Assembly (NCBI GenBank): GCA_965224745.1
Contig: CBDCZY010000010.1
Location: 186,001-250,000 of the forward strand
Direction: 5' to 3'
From: CBDCZY01 sp965224745
GTDB lineage: Bacteria > Pseudomonadota > Gammaproteobacteria > Methylococcales > Methylomonadaceae
Length of the DNA: 64,000 bases
Below, in pieces: positions 16,980 to 26,124 of this stretch. The notes below the pieces were generated by a model, which was not told where the DNA came from, ran no database searches, and was given only the letters and a program-made list of their open reading frames with translations. A program made the translations under genes and the position numbers. Every line of letters starts with the position of its first letter. Within the stretch, counting starts at the first letter, position 1.

Positions 16980-18476
16980 ATGTCAGAAGCCAAAACAGAC
17001 GAACAAGAACAAATTAAGCAACGCAGGGCTAAACTAACTGTACATCGTGAGCAAGGAATAGCGTTTCCTACCGATTTTCGTCGTGATGTGGTTGCGGGTG
17101 AACTAAGAGCTGAATACGCTGATAAATCAACGGAGCAATTGGAGACAGAACAACGTCGCGTTAAAGTATCCGGCCGTATGATGACTAGACGAGTCATGGG
17201 GAAGGCCAGTTTTTGCCATATCCAGGATATGTCTGACTTTATTCAGCTTTATGTGACACGTGATGCTTTGCCAGAAGGACTATATAACGAACATTTCAAG
17301 AAGTGGGATATCGGCGATATTTTGGGTGCCGAGGGGGTTTTGTTTAAAACCAAGACGGGTGAACTCAGTGTAAAAGTTGATCAAATTAAATTGTTGACTA
17401 AGGCGCTTAGACCCTTGCCTGAGAAGTTTCACGGTGTTGCTGACCAGGAAATTAAGTATAGGCAGCGATATTTGGATTTAATCACGAATCAAGATACCCG
17501 ACGTACTTTTATAATGCGAAGCAAGATCATCAATTTCATCCGAAATTATCTCAATGAGAGACAGTTTCTTGAAGTCGAAACGCCGATGATGCAGACCATT
17601 CCAGGTGGTGCAACCGCCAGGCCATTTACGACCCATCACAACGCATTGGATATGGGCCTTTATCTTCGCGTTGCGCCAGAACTTTATTTGAAGCGTTTAG
17701 TGGTTGGCGGTTTCGAAAGGGTGTATGAAATCAATCGTAATTTTCGTAACGAGGGACTATCAACTCGGCATAATCCAGAATTTACTATGTTGGAGTTTTA
17801 TCAAGCGTACGCCGAGTACGAAGACTTAATGGATTTAACGGAGGATATGCTGAGGGGGTTGGCCGTTACCGTTGCACAAGGTACTACTGTTACTTACCAA
17901 GGTGAGCAATATGATTTTGCTAAACCATTCCAGCGTATGACGGTGGTAGAGTCGATCCTAAAATTTAATCCCGAACTAAAGCCGGTTAATTTAGAAAGCA
18001 GGGAAGAAGCTTTGCAAGTTGCTGACACTTTGAAAATTCCTGTAAAAAATAGTTATGGTTTGGGTAAAATTCAGATTGAGATCTTTGAAAAAACCGTAGA
18101 GCAGAAGTTGATGGATCCTACATTCATTACCGCTTATCCTGTTGAAGTTTCACCGCTTGCTCGGCGTAACGACCAAAACCCAGAGGTAACCGATAGATTT
18201 GAGTTTTTTGTTGGTGGCCGAGAAATTGCCAATGGGTTTACCGAATTAAACGACTCTGAAGATCAAGCGGAGAGGTTTAGACAGCAAGTCGCAGAAAAAG
18301 AGGCGGGCGATGAGGAAGCCATGCATTTTGATCAGGATTATATTGTTGCCTTAGAACATGGCATGCCTCCAACTGCTGGAGAGGGTATAGGGATTGATCG
18401 CCTGGTTATGTTGTTAGTGGATGCGCCTTCCATTAGAGACGTATTATTGTTTCCACAAATGCGTCCCAAACGATAA
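16980..18476 (+). CDS. lysS: Lysyl-tRNA synthetase, class II
   Basis: 498 residues, normal length. An N-terminal OB-fold anticodon-binding domain (about 60-170) precedes the class II core. Motif 1 is around FLEVETPMMQTIPGGA, motif 2 is FRNEGLSTRHNPEFTMLE, and motif 3 is GEGIGIDRLVML near the C-terminus. It charges tRNA-Lys in the cytoplasm. It starts 15 bp after prfB and is probably cotranscribed with it. Confidence 0.97.
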   Translation: MSEAKTDEQEQIKQRRAKLTVHREQGIAFPTDFRRDVVAGELRAEYADKSTEQLETEQRRVKVSGRMMTRRVMGKASFCHIQDMSDFIQLYVTRDALPEGLYNEHFKKWDIGDILGAEGVLFKTKTGELSVKVDQIKLLTKALRPLPEKFHGVADQEIKYRQRYLDLITNQDTRRTFIMRSKIINFIRNYLNERQFLEVETPMMQTIPGGATARPFTTHHNALDMGLYLRVAPELYLKRLVVGGFERVYEINRNFRNEGLSTRHNPEFTMLEFYQAYAEYEDLMDLTEDMLRGLAVTVAQGTTVTYQGEQYDFAKPFQRMTVVESILKFNPELKPVNLESREEALQVADTLKIPVKNSYGLGKIQIEIFEKTVEQKLMDPTFITAYPVEVSPLARRNDQNPEVTDRFEFFVGGREIANGFTELNDSEDQAERFRQQVAEKEAGDEEAMHFDQDYIVALEHGMPPTAGEGIGIDRLVMLLVDAPSIRDVLLFPQMRPKR

Positions 18477-18497
18477 CATTATCTTTCAATTTATTTG

Positions 18498-18530
18498 GTA
18501 AGAATAAATGTTCTGCCGGTTCATTCTTAC
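18498..18530 (+). terminator. Possible terminator after lysS
   Basis: An 8-bp inverted repeat, GTAAGAAT (18498-18505) and ATTCTTAC (18523-18530), followed by a T-rich stretch (TTGTTGTTATTGTTC). The loop of 17 bases is long and the stem AT-rich, so this is a weak candidate. It could also serve the convergent 56-aa gene. Confidence 0.35.
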
Positions 18531-18536
18531 TTGTTG

Positions 18537-18707
18537 TTATTGTTCTTTATGTTGTATCCAATCATTTAAGATGCGATAAATATTTAGACAACCGCTGCAA
18601 CAAAAGTATTTTATTCCTTCTTTTGTGCTGAGGTTAAACGCTTTTATTTTCATCAGTAAACCACACTGGGCGCAAGTTATTACTTCGCTTTCTTTGTCAT
18701 TCACCAT
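18537..18707 (-). CDS. 56-residue cysteine-rich protein, likely metal-binding
   Basis: A short minus-strand frame, ATG 18705-18707 to TAA 18537-18539. The product has CAQC at residues 12-15 and CCSGC at 36-40, with a YF preceding the second group and IYRIL after it. Two Cys pairs about 22 residues apart, with CC-x-GC in the second, resemble the small TRASH-like metal-binding domain found at the N-terminus of some copper-transporting P-type ATPases. The rest is short and charged. No ribosome site stands out. It is convergent with lysS and lies upstream of msrA. I infer Zn or Cu binding; function unknown. Confidence 0.6.
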   Translation of the reverse strand: MVNDKESEVITCAQCGLLMKIKAFNLSTKEGIKYFCCSGCLNIYRILNDWIQHKEQ

Positions 18708-18948
18708 CTATTCGAGCCAAATTATTATTTACTTCGTTGTAGTTAATTTAAAGCTTTGATAAATCATCTCTGCAGATTTTGTTAAGAAAAGCCTAGGACA
18801 AGGTTGGCCTAATTATATAGGTCGAATTCAGATATTGTAAGAAGATTAAACAGGTGCGACAATTTGCCTCATTGGAATAAAAGAGAGTTAGCTAGAATTC
18901 AATATGAGGTTTTTCATATCTCAGGGCCGAGCATATTTCTGCCCCTTT

Positions 18949-19515
18949 CTAATCTAACGATATTCCAATACCCCCCAAACCACAGTACCCAGAAGGATTT
19001 TTAGCGAGATACTGCTGATGATATTCTTCAGCATAATGGAATTCGGGTGCATCGATAATTTCGGTCGTTATTTCTGACGGATAATTTTCCCGGCTTAATT
19101 TTGTTGCATAACAATGCCTTGTTTGCTCAGCTAGTTGCTTTTGCTCTGTACTGTAAACATAGATACCTGACCTATACTGCGTTCCTATGTCGTTTCCCTG
19201 TCGCATTCCTTGTGTTGGGTTATGGCTTTCCCAAAAGATTTTTAATAAATCTTGGTAGGTAGTTGAATCAGAGTCATATACGACTCTAACAACTTCACTG
19301 TGTCCAGTTGTTCCAGAACAGACTTTTTCATAAGTGGGATTTGGGGTCAAACCACCTGCATAGCCAACTGCTGTTGAGTAAATGTTAGTAATTCCCCAAA
19401 ATTTTTTTTCTGCCCCCCAAAAGCATCCCAGACCAAAGAGTGCTAAAGATAAACTATCAGAAAAAGGAGGTAAGATGGGGTTGCCTGTTACATAGTGTTT
19501 ATTGGTAATAGACAT
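18949..19515 (-). CDS. msrA: Peptide-methionine (S)-S-oxide reductase
   Basis: 188 residues. The catalytic motif GLGCFWGAEK lies at 28-37 (Cys31 nucleophile). FWESHNPTQGMRQGNDIGTQYRS is the substrate-binding region, and a recycling cysteine is present in GYCGLGG near the C-terminus. It repairs the S epimer of methionine sulfoxide in free Met and proteins. Cytoplasmic, since no signal peptide is present. It is divergent from hslO, another oxidative-stress gene, across about 150 bp. Confidence 0.95.
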   Translation of the reverse strand: MSITNKHYVTGNPILPPFSDSLSLALFGLGCFWGAEKKFWGITNIYSTAVGYAGGLTPNPTYEKVCSGTTGHSEVVRVVYDSDSTTYQDLLKIFWESHNPTQGMRQGNDIGTQYRSGIYVYSTEQKQLAEQTRHCYATKLSRENYPSEITTEIIDAPEFHYAEEYHQQYLAKNPSGYCGLGGIGISLD

Positions 19516-19663
19516 TTTACTAGCTCAGTCTGTTAGGTCGGTTTTTATGGAGCTGATCTTGTTTTTTCATGATTATTGAAAATTTAGTTTGAAATTTCCG
19601 CTTACAATTGTACCAAAATAGCGTAGATTATCTCTTCATTATGTCGATACTATCTTTAGTGTA

Positions 19664-20548
19664 ATGAAAAACCCAGATACATTAAGCCGCTTTGTTTTCG
19701 AAGATTTAGGCGTAAGAGGGCAAGTGGTCAAGCTTAAAGACAGTTGGAATGCTGCCACTGAAGATCGTTCCTATCCAAATACGATAAAAGAGGTTTTTGG
19801 TCATGCTTTAAGTGCGGTTGTATTATTGTCATCCACACTCAAATTTAAGGGTTCACTCATAATGCAGGCACAAGGGAACGGCGCAATCAAAATATTAGTC
19901 GCCCAATCCTCTCATTTGCGAGAAATTAAAGGATTGGCTCGTTGGGATGAAGAAGTTAAAACCAATAATTTGCAGAGTATATTTGGTGAAGGCAAGTTGG
20001 TCATGACAATAAAAACCGATCATTCTGAACCGTACCAAGGGGTGGTTCCATTGGTAGGAAATTCTTTATCTGAAGCGATAGAGAATTATTTTAGCAAGTC
20101 TGAACAACTCAGAACCAGGCTTTGGCTGTTTGCAAATGAGCGAATGGCAGGTGGTTTATTATTACAGCAATTACCAGCGCAGGATCGCTCAGATGACGAT
20201 TGGGAAAGGGTTGAAATGTTAGCTGATACATTGACCAAATCCGAGTTATTGTACCTGTCAACGGAAGAAATTATTACCCGCTTGTTTCACGAAGAAAAAA
20301 TCAGGTTATTTGAGCCTGAGCCAGTGGTTTTTCGTTGCCATTGTTCAGCAGAAAAAATTGAAAGCACACTCGTGGCTTTAGACGAACAGACCTTAAAAGA
20401 GATCTATGAATCTCAAGAAACACTTTCTGTGCATTGCGAATTTTGTAATCAAGAATATAAATTTGATAAAGTTGATCTCGGGCTGTTATTAAAAGATGCT
20501 TTTAAATTGCACCCGAACAAACCTGATTATTTGGATAAAAGGCATTAA
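19664..20548 (+). CDS. hslO: Redox-regulated chaperone Hsp33
   Basis: 294 residues, normal length. The C-terminal zinc-redox switch has all four cysteines: CHC at 225-227 and CEFC at 258-261. The N-terminal domain contains RLWLFANERMAGGLLLQQLP, typical of Hsp33. Under oxidation with unfolding stress, the cysteines lose zinc, form disulphides and turn the protein into a holdase. It faces msrA back to back, which suggests a shared oxidative-stress control region at 19516-19663, though no operator was identified. Confidence 0.95.
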   Translation: MKNPDTLSRFVFEDLGVRGQVVKLKDSWNAATEDRSYPNTIKEVFGHALSAVVLLSSTLKFKGSLIMQAQGNGAIKILVAQSSHLREIKGLARWDEEVKTNNLQSIFGEGKLVMTIKTDHSEPYQGVVPLVGNSLSEAIENYFSKSEQLRTRLWLFANERMAGGLLLQQLPAQDRSDDDWERVEMLADTLTKSELLYLSTEEIITRLFHEEKIRLFEPEPVVFRCHCSAEKIESTLVALDEQTLKEIYESQETLSVHCEFCNQEYKFDKVDLGLLLKDAFKLHPNKPDYLDKRH

Positions 20549-20570
20549 ACCAGCATTGAATCCTTCCGCT

Positions 20571-21341
20571 ATGATTACAAGAACATCATCTAAATCTTAC
20601 TTACCACTGTTTTTGTTGGTTTTTTCTTCCTTCTTGTTAAGCGGATGTGTCTATTGGCGTTTGTATCAGACGAAGGAGCAGATGGTTGAGTTTGATAAGA
20701 ACTTTAACATTTTGGATGACAAAGGTTTTTCCCTTGTTTTTAATGACCCAAAAATATTTAAAAATGATATTGATTACTTAACTCAATTAACACCCACTTT
20801 TTTATTAAGTACTCCGCAAGGGAAACATTCAAATTATTCATTTTACAAAGTAGACGAACAAAACAGAAAATTGTCGCCCGAAGTGGTGCTGTCATTTGAT
20901 ATGCTTTTTAACCATGAAGAATTACTTGAAACATGGGTCTTAGCCCCTATTTTTTTAGAAATTGCACCCCCTGAATTTCTGGAAATATCACTAAGATCTT
21001 TAGGTAGTGCAGAAATTTACAAGGCTCGGCGGCAGCTCAAAGCAGACACCAGCTCGCTAGAGAAAATTGATACCGAACTACCTATTAGAGAAGACATTCT
21101 TAAAACCTTTGGTGCGCCTTTAGAAACCAAACAGCATGATGATAGGCGTATTGATCGGTATCATTTCTTACTTGACTCCCCAAAGCTAAATAAAGACAAC
21201 ATGGAAAGAGCCTTGACGGTGGTTGAGCTCTATTTTGATCCTGCTACCGAGCAGCTCATGAAGATGAAAGGACGTTTTGCAGGATTAAAAATCTCCATTA
21301 ATTATCAAAAATTGACACAGAAAGACAAAAAATCGGGCTAA
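20571..21341 (+). CDS. Lipoprotein of unknown function
   Basis: 256 residues from ATG 20571; the frame is open to 20496 inside hslO, but this start gives a proper signal peptide. A hydrophobic core PLFLLVFSSF precedes the lipobox LLSGC. The mature protein is soluble with no recognised domain. It includes LVFNDPKIFKNDIDYL and a segment around EDILKTFGAPLETK. It follows hslO by about 22 bp and may be cotranscribed. IS1 copy 2 lies about 107 bp past its stop, so any native terminator has been displaced or lost. Confidence 0.65.
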   Translation: MITRTSSKSYLPLFLLVFSSFLLSGCVYWRLYQTKEQMVEFDKNFNILDDKGFSLVFNDPKIFKNDIDYLTQLTPTFLLSTPQGKHSNYSFYKVDEQNRKLSPEVVLSFDMLFNHEELLETWVLAPIFLEIAPPEFLEISLRSLGSAEIYKARRQLKADTSSLEKIDTELPIREDILKTFGAPLETKQHDDRRIDRYHFLLDSPKLNKDNMERALTVVELYFDPATEQLMKMKGRFAGLKISINYQKLTQKDKKSG

Positions 21342-21448
21342 CTTTCCTGTTATTTCCGTACTCCTTAAAGCTGTATCTGAGAAACCATTCCATAAATAAC
21401 TCATTTTCCATTATTAATGCACACAATAGGAGTTAAATAATTATTATT

Positions 21449-22212
21449 GGCATTGCTAATTTAGTATAGTTTTATGTTAGAATTAAATTTTTGATATCTT
21501 TCTAAAGAGAGCGAGAAATTTAATGGAATGCCCTAAATGCAAATCTAATAAAAACATCAAAGATGGTATCGTAAAACAAAAGCAGCGTTACAAATGTAAA
21601 GAATGTAATTTTCGATATACTGTTGCTAGTGGCTCGGGAGCCAAACCATTCTATTTAAGAAAGATGGCTCTTCAATTATATCTTGAAGGATTAGGGTTTC
21701 GTTCAATTGGTCGGGTTTTGAACGTAAGCAATGTCACGGTACTAAATTGGATTAGATCCTTTGGTGAGCAAGTTGCCGAATTGAAAAGTCCTGAACAAGT
21801 GATTTATGCTGAGATGGATGAAATGCATACCTATGTGGGTCAAAAAAAAGCTATAAATGGATATGGATTGCTGTTGATAGATATGGGAAAAAATTCATCA
21901 ATTTCATTGTTGGCGACCGAAGCGTACAGACAGGACAAAAACTCTGGGAAGGAATTGAAGATCAATTAAATGGAACAATAGCAACCGATTATTGGCAGCC
22001 CTATGAACATTTTATTCCTAGCGAAAAACACGTTCAATCCAAAGCTGAAACATACACAGTTGAAGGCTACAATAGTATCTTTAGACATTTTCTTGCGCGA
22101 ATGAGAAGAAAGACAAAATGTTACACAAAAAGTGTTCGAATGCTTGAGCTGTCTATATTACTCTTAATGCATAAAAGAAATGGAACGTTAACTATACTAA
22201 ATTAGCAATGCC
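21449..22212 (+). mobile_element. IS1-family insertion sequence, copy 2 (764 bp)
   Basis: Same length, same terminal repeats and identical short-frame transposase product as the copy at 5385-6148, but inverted. It is flanked by a perfect 8-bp duplication TTATTATT (21441-21448 and 22213-22220). It inserted between the lipoprotein gene and the acyltransferase gene without interrupting a visible frame. Confidence 0.95.
21523..22205 (+). CDS. IS1-family transposase InsAB' (programmed -1 frameshift), copy 2
   Basis: ATG 21523. The zero frame alone ends at 21969. An eight-A run at 21842-21849 permits a -1 slip, after which the frame stays open to TAG 22203-22205, giving about 228 residues. Zinc-finger and helix-turn-helix lie before the slip site; the catalytic region after it includes ATDYWQPYEHFIP and a C-terminal YNSIFRHFLARMRRKTK. 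Intact, so both copies may still move. Confidence 0.85.
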
Positions 22213-22677
22213 TTATTATTTTAATAAACAATTTATTATATAATATTTCTAGAATTGACTTTAAGTATTTTATCAGTTAAGCTGAGGTTCAGCGACAATG
22301 TTTTAATATATTAGTTAATTGAGAAAACACCTCCTAGTGTTTTACACTTTTGGCGATTCTACCGACAGGTTAATCGCCAATTTTATGTGTGGATCTCTAA
22401 ACTTCCTTACTTTTTTCCAAAGGCTCATAAGTGAGTCACTGACTCATTTTCTTCTTGGTGTTCTGATACAATGCTCTCGCTTTAAACAACTCTAGGGCAC
22501 CTCTAAATAAATGTCTTTTTGTCCGATTTCTTCGTAGGATGACTTTCTGCGATCCTCATGTATTTCATATACATTGCGGTTCTCGATAACCATTCGCCTT
22601 GAACTTAAACAAAAATCCTTATTATCGGAGATATCCTATAAATATTGCTAATTATATTTTGTAGCCAGTGCAGAGGT
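22213..22677. other. Intergenic region with a hairpin and a very short minus-strand frame
   Basis: About 465 bases. The hairpin at 22350-22380 is listed separately. A minus-strand frame of 33 codons (22593 to 22492) begins ATG and ends EVP-stop. It is too short to support, and the adjoining GGGCACCTCT (22495-22504) looks like an old insertion-sequence end, so this may be mobile debris. The promoter of the acyltransferase gene should lie in the right part. Confidence 0.35.
22350..22384 (+). terminator. Likely intrinsic terminator
   Basis: A perfect 9-bp stem, TTGGCGATT (22350-22358) and AATCGCCAA (22372-22380), with a 13-base loop, followed by TTTT at 22381-22384. It may be the original end of the lipoprotein transcript, now about 1 kb downstream because IS1 landed between; without the IS it would lie about 240 bp after that stop. 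Confidence 0.55.
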
Positions 22678-23451
22678 ATGGAAAGAAAATTATCCACTAA
22701 TAGCAAGACAGTTTCTACGCAATCCAAAATCTTTGCGATATATGGCTATTTTGTTACGTTAATCGGCGCAGGATATTTTATTCTTTTCGGGGTCATTTTG
22801 TCTTTGGTGGCACTATTAATCAGACCTTTGGTTGGGAAGAGGCTGGCTTTGATGTTTGGCCGATATGCAATGCATTATTTGCTCAGAATTTTTTTAAAAG
22901 GGCTGTCATTGTCGAAGGTATTTTGCTTTGATTTGTCGGCACTTGATCAATTAAAAAAAGAAAAAGGGGTTATTATTGCTCCCAATCATCCTTGTTTGAT
23001 GGACGCTCTTTTTTTTATTTCTCGATTACCGAATGTGGTCTGTGTGATGAAAGCCTCTTTGCAAAAAAATCCAATACTATTTGGAGGTGCGTGGTTAGCT
23101 GGATTTATCAGAAGTGATTCGCCGCTCAGTTTTATTACTCAGTGCTGGCAGTCGCTGGATAATGGCTCTCAATTACTTCTTTTCCCAGAAGGAACCCGCA
23201 GTTTTGATAGTCAATTGAACCCTTTTAAATTAGGCCTGGGTTTGATCGCAAAGCAAGCAGCTAGACCCGTTCAAACGGTATTTATCAAGGCCAATAGTAA
23301 TTTTCTTGGTAAGCATTGGCCTTTGTTAAAAATGCCCCAGTTTCCTTTAGTTTATCGGGTTTCACTGGGTAAGCGGTTCAATCTTTCGGCGTCTCAAGAT
23401 CATCGTGTTTTTATGGCTGAATTGGAAAATTATTTTAAACAACAGTTATAA
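22678..23451 (+). CDS. PlsC-type acyltransferase
   Basis: 257 residues from ATG 22678; a TTG at 22645 would add eleven residues. An N-terminal membrane helix (about 20-45) precedes the acyltransferase core. The catalytic NHPCLMD (NH-x4-D) lies at about 104-110 and the glycerophosphate-binding LFPEGTRS about 75 residues later. The family transfers acyl chains to lysophosphatidate or similar acceptors at the inner membrane. Short paralogues of this kind occur beside family 2 glycosyltransferases in aryl-polyene-like and other lipid clusters. Such a glycosyltransferase lies at 27804, beyond the nested transposon, suggesting that the two once adjoined. Confidence 0.8.
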   Translation: MERKLSTNSKTVSTQSKIFAIYGYFVTLIGAGYFILFGVILSLVALLIRPLVGKRLALMFGRYAMHYLLRIFLKGLSLSKVFCFDLSALDQLKKEKGVIIAPNHPCLMDALFFISRLPNVVCVMKASLQKNPILFGGAWLAGFIRSDSPLSFITQCWQSLDNGSQLLLFPEGTRSFDSQLNPFKLGLGLIAKQAARPVQTVFIKANSNFLGKHWPLLKMPQFPLVYRVSLGKRFNLSASQDHRVFMAELENYFKQQL

Positions 23452-23658
23452 CTAGTTTCCGTCCAAAAACAGCGAATTATTTGCTATAAAAAAAATGACA
23501 CCAGACCAGTCGCCAAAAATGAATTGCTTTGTACGGTAGGGTTTGCTGCATATTGGTCAACCCTCAATCTTTTTGTAAAAATTACATTTTTTAGGCACAT
23601 CTTTCCTGAGGAACTATTACACCCTTGATCAGCCTGTTTGTGGTTACCCTAATTTTAA

Positions 23659-24357
23659 CTAGGGTGCTTGTAATCGAGCCATTATCACTAAATTGTGTGT
23701 AACCACCGATGACCACACATAGTTTTTAAAATGCTCTAGACCTTTCCAGTTACAGCGAGACAAGCCAAAGCATCGTTTCAAGTAAGAGATACCGGCTTCA
23801 ATTCCAGCTCTGAAATTTCTGAGCTTTCTGTAAACCCAGGGGCTTTTCGTCATCTCAAGTATGGCTAACCCTTTTTTCTTATGGAAAGCAACATCTTTTA
23901 TGTTTCGTTGTTTAGCCGTGTCGAGATTTTCTTTGCTGGCATACCCCCCGTCTGCTGCGACTTGCCTGGGCGCCTTACCATAGTGGTCAATATGACGATC
24001 CACCATGGGGATGAACTGTTCCGAATCAGCCGGGTTACCCGTTTCAACGACAACATCCAGTACCATACCACTGCGACCCGTACTTAAATTCAGTTTGTGT
24101 CCATATTGTATATCCCGGCTGCCTTTAACAATAATATCGCTGTGTGCTTCAAACAGACTGAATACTTTTTCCGATGCGGGGACTTTCTCTCCATTAAACA
24201 CACGTCTTGTCGTTTGATTGATGACCTGATCAATCAAAGGCAGATAATGATTGACCTCCAGGCGCCAATATTCCCAGCCGGGTGGCGGTTTTACATGACC
24301 GGCTATTTGCGCATTGTTGAGGTACTGACGTGTCTTTTTCGTGTAGTGAACAAGATC
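23659..24357 (-). pseudogene. C-terminal half of disrupted DDE transposase
   Basis: Reading the minus strand from the IS21 junction: DLVHYTKKTRQYL, then VNQTTRRVFNGEKVP, the catalytic Asp in QVAADGGYASKENL, and the Glu region FRAGIEAGISYLKRCFGL, ending at TAG 23659-23661. The open frame extends into the IS21 end (to 24489), but that portion is not transposase. Together with 26961-27604 it restores a 445-residue enzyme. Confidence 0.85.
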
Positions 24358-24359
24358 TG

Positions 24360-24515
24360 CATATTCTGGCTCAACGTGAACACTGATTCTGATGCATCGT
24401 GAACACCTATTCTGGTTCATAGTGAACGCTAATTCTGATTTGATGGTGAACACTTTTGCTGTTTTTCCAGAATCGGTGTTCACGATCAATCAGAATCCTT
24501 TCCACACATTGATTA
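24360..24515 (+). repeat. Left-end multiple terminal repeats of the IS21 element
   Basis: Within about 150 bases the motif GTGAACAC or GTGAACGC, usually paired with ATTCTG, recurs about every 25-30 bases in the same direction, and then once inverted (CAGAATCGGTGTTCAC). Similar units lie at the right end between 26860 and 26955. IS21 transposases bind such arrays. Confidence 0.75.
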
Positions 24516-24556
24516 TTGTCCATTGCTAACCTACCTGATTTTAATTGGGACAGGTG

Positions 24557-26101
24557 ATGCCAACACAGAGAATATCAATGCGAAAATTACGCGAAGTACT
24601 ACGACTTCGATTACATGCTGACCTCAGCATGCGTCAGATCAGAGACAGTCTTAAATTAAGTCTGGGAGCCATACAAAAAGTCACCCGTAAAGCGGAAGAA
24701 ATGGGGCTGGATTGGAAAGCCATAGAGCAACTTGATGATCAACAACTGGCCGGTCAGTTTTATCCTGAATCGGATACCCGACCATCCGATCAATTTCAGT
24801 TGCCTAACTGGGTTGAGGTATACCAGGAACTTAAACGTAAAGGTGTGACTAAACTGCTGCTATGGGAAGAGTATACCCAGCACTACCCTAATCGCTGCTA
24901 CAGTTACTCGCAATATTGCACGTTGTACCAAGACTGGCAAAAAAAACAAAGACGTTCCATGCGTCAAACCCACAAGGCTGGTGAAAAGCTGTTTGTAGAT
25001 TATGCAGGTCAAACCGTGCCTATTGTCAGTAACAGCACAGGAGAAATCAAAACTGCTCAGATATTCGTTGCTGTTTTAGGCGCTTCCAATTACACCTTTT
25101 GTGAAGCGACATGGAGTCAAAAACTACCTGACTGGATTAACAGTCATGTCAGAGCTTTTAACTTCATCGGTGGCGTGCCTACGATGGTGGTTCCAGATAA
25201 TTTGAAAAGTGCAGTCACTAAAGCCTGTCGTTATGATCCAGAAATCAATCCTTCTTACCAACAACTTGCCGCACATTATGGTACTGCACTAGTGCCTGCC
25301 AGACCGTTAAAACCCAAAGATAAAGCCAAGGCTGAAGTCGGTGTACAAATCATAGAACGCTGGATACTGGCCAGACTACGACACCATACTTTTTTCTCTT
25401 TGGAAGAATTAAACCACTGCATTAAAGCACTATTAGAAGAGGTGAATAATAAGCCGTTTAAACAGCTGAAAGGCTCACGACAACAATGGTTTGAATCCAT
25501 AGATAAGCCCGCTCTCTTGCCGCTACCTAAGCAGACTTATCAATATACCGAGATTAAAACGGTCAAAGTCAATATTGATTATCATATTCGCTATGACGAT
25601 CATTTTTACTCCGTTCCGCATCATCTGGTCGGTGAAAAGCTTGCGATTCATGCCAAAGAATATGTGATTGAGCTCTACTTCCACAACAAACGCATAACCA
25701 GCCACGCTAGAAAATATCATTCTGGCATGACCACCGTAGCAGAGCATATGCCTGTTAAACATGAAAAGCATCATCAGTGGACACCGGGTCGATTAATGGA
25801 CTGGGCAAAAGACATCGGCGATGAAGTCTTGCTTTGGGTTAAAACGGTGCTTAATCAACGACAACATCCAGAGCAGGCTTATAGAGTCTGCCTGGGATTA
25901 CTCAATCTCTCCCGAAGTTATCCTGCTGAACGATTAAATAAGGCGTGTTTGATTGCTAACAAAAACAACTTATACAAACTTAAACACATCAAAGATATTT
26001 TGCGGAGTAATCAAGATCAATTACTGACAGAAAACAAAGAGTCGCTGCCTGCCTTGCCTCAAGCCCATAAAAACATCCGTGGCCCAGAAAGTTTTCACTA
26101 A
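24557..26101 (+). CDS. istA: IS21-family transposase
   Basis: 514 residues from ATG 24557 (GGGACAGG upstream); TTG 24545 is an alternative. The N-terminal helix-turn-helix includes SMRQIRDSLKLSLGAIQKV. The rve/DDE core has LFVDYAGQTVPI (first Asp), VVPDNLKSAV (second Asp) and KPKDKAKAEVGVQIIERWIL (Glu). The C-terminal Mu-type beta region has YHIRYDDHFYSVPHHLVG. Full length and intact, followed 23 bp later by istB. Confidence 0.95.
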   Translation: MPTQRISMRKLREVLRLRLHADLSMRQIRDSLKLSLGAIQKVTRKAEEMGLDWKAIEQLDDQQLAGQFYPESDTRPSDQFQLPNWVEVYQELKRKGVTKLLLWEEYTQHYPNRCYSYSQYCTLYQDWQKKQRRSMRQTHKAGEKLFVDYAGQTVPIVSNSTGEIKTAQIFVAVLGASNYTFCEATWSQKLPDWINSHVRAFNFIGGVPTMVVPDNLKSAVTKACRYDPEINPSYQQLAAHYGTALVPARPLKPKDKAKAEVGVQIIERWILARLRHHTFFSLEELNHCIKALLEEVNNKPFKQLKGSRQQWFESIDKPALLPLPKQTYQYTEIKTVKVNIDYHIRYDDHFYSVPHHLVGEKLAIHAKEYVIELYFHNKRITSHARKYHSGMTTVAEHMPVKHEKHHQWTPGRLMDWAKDIGDEVLLWVKTVLNQRQHPEQAYRVCLGLLNLSRSYPAERLNKACLIANKNNLYKLKHIKDILRSNQDQLLTENKESLPALPQAHKNIRGPESFH

Positions 26102-26124
26102 TAGAATGACAAGCGAGATTAATT

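Noticed and set aside
5385..22212. Composite transposon formed by the two IS1 copies
   Set aside because: Each copy has its own target duplication, and the interior contains essential genes (prfB, lysS), so independent insertions explain the pattern.
22492..22593. 33-codon minus-strand open frame with an IS-like end
   Set aside because: Too short and without an identified homologue; kept only as part of the intergenic description.
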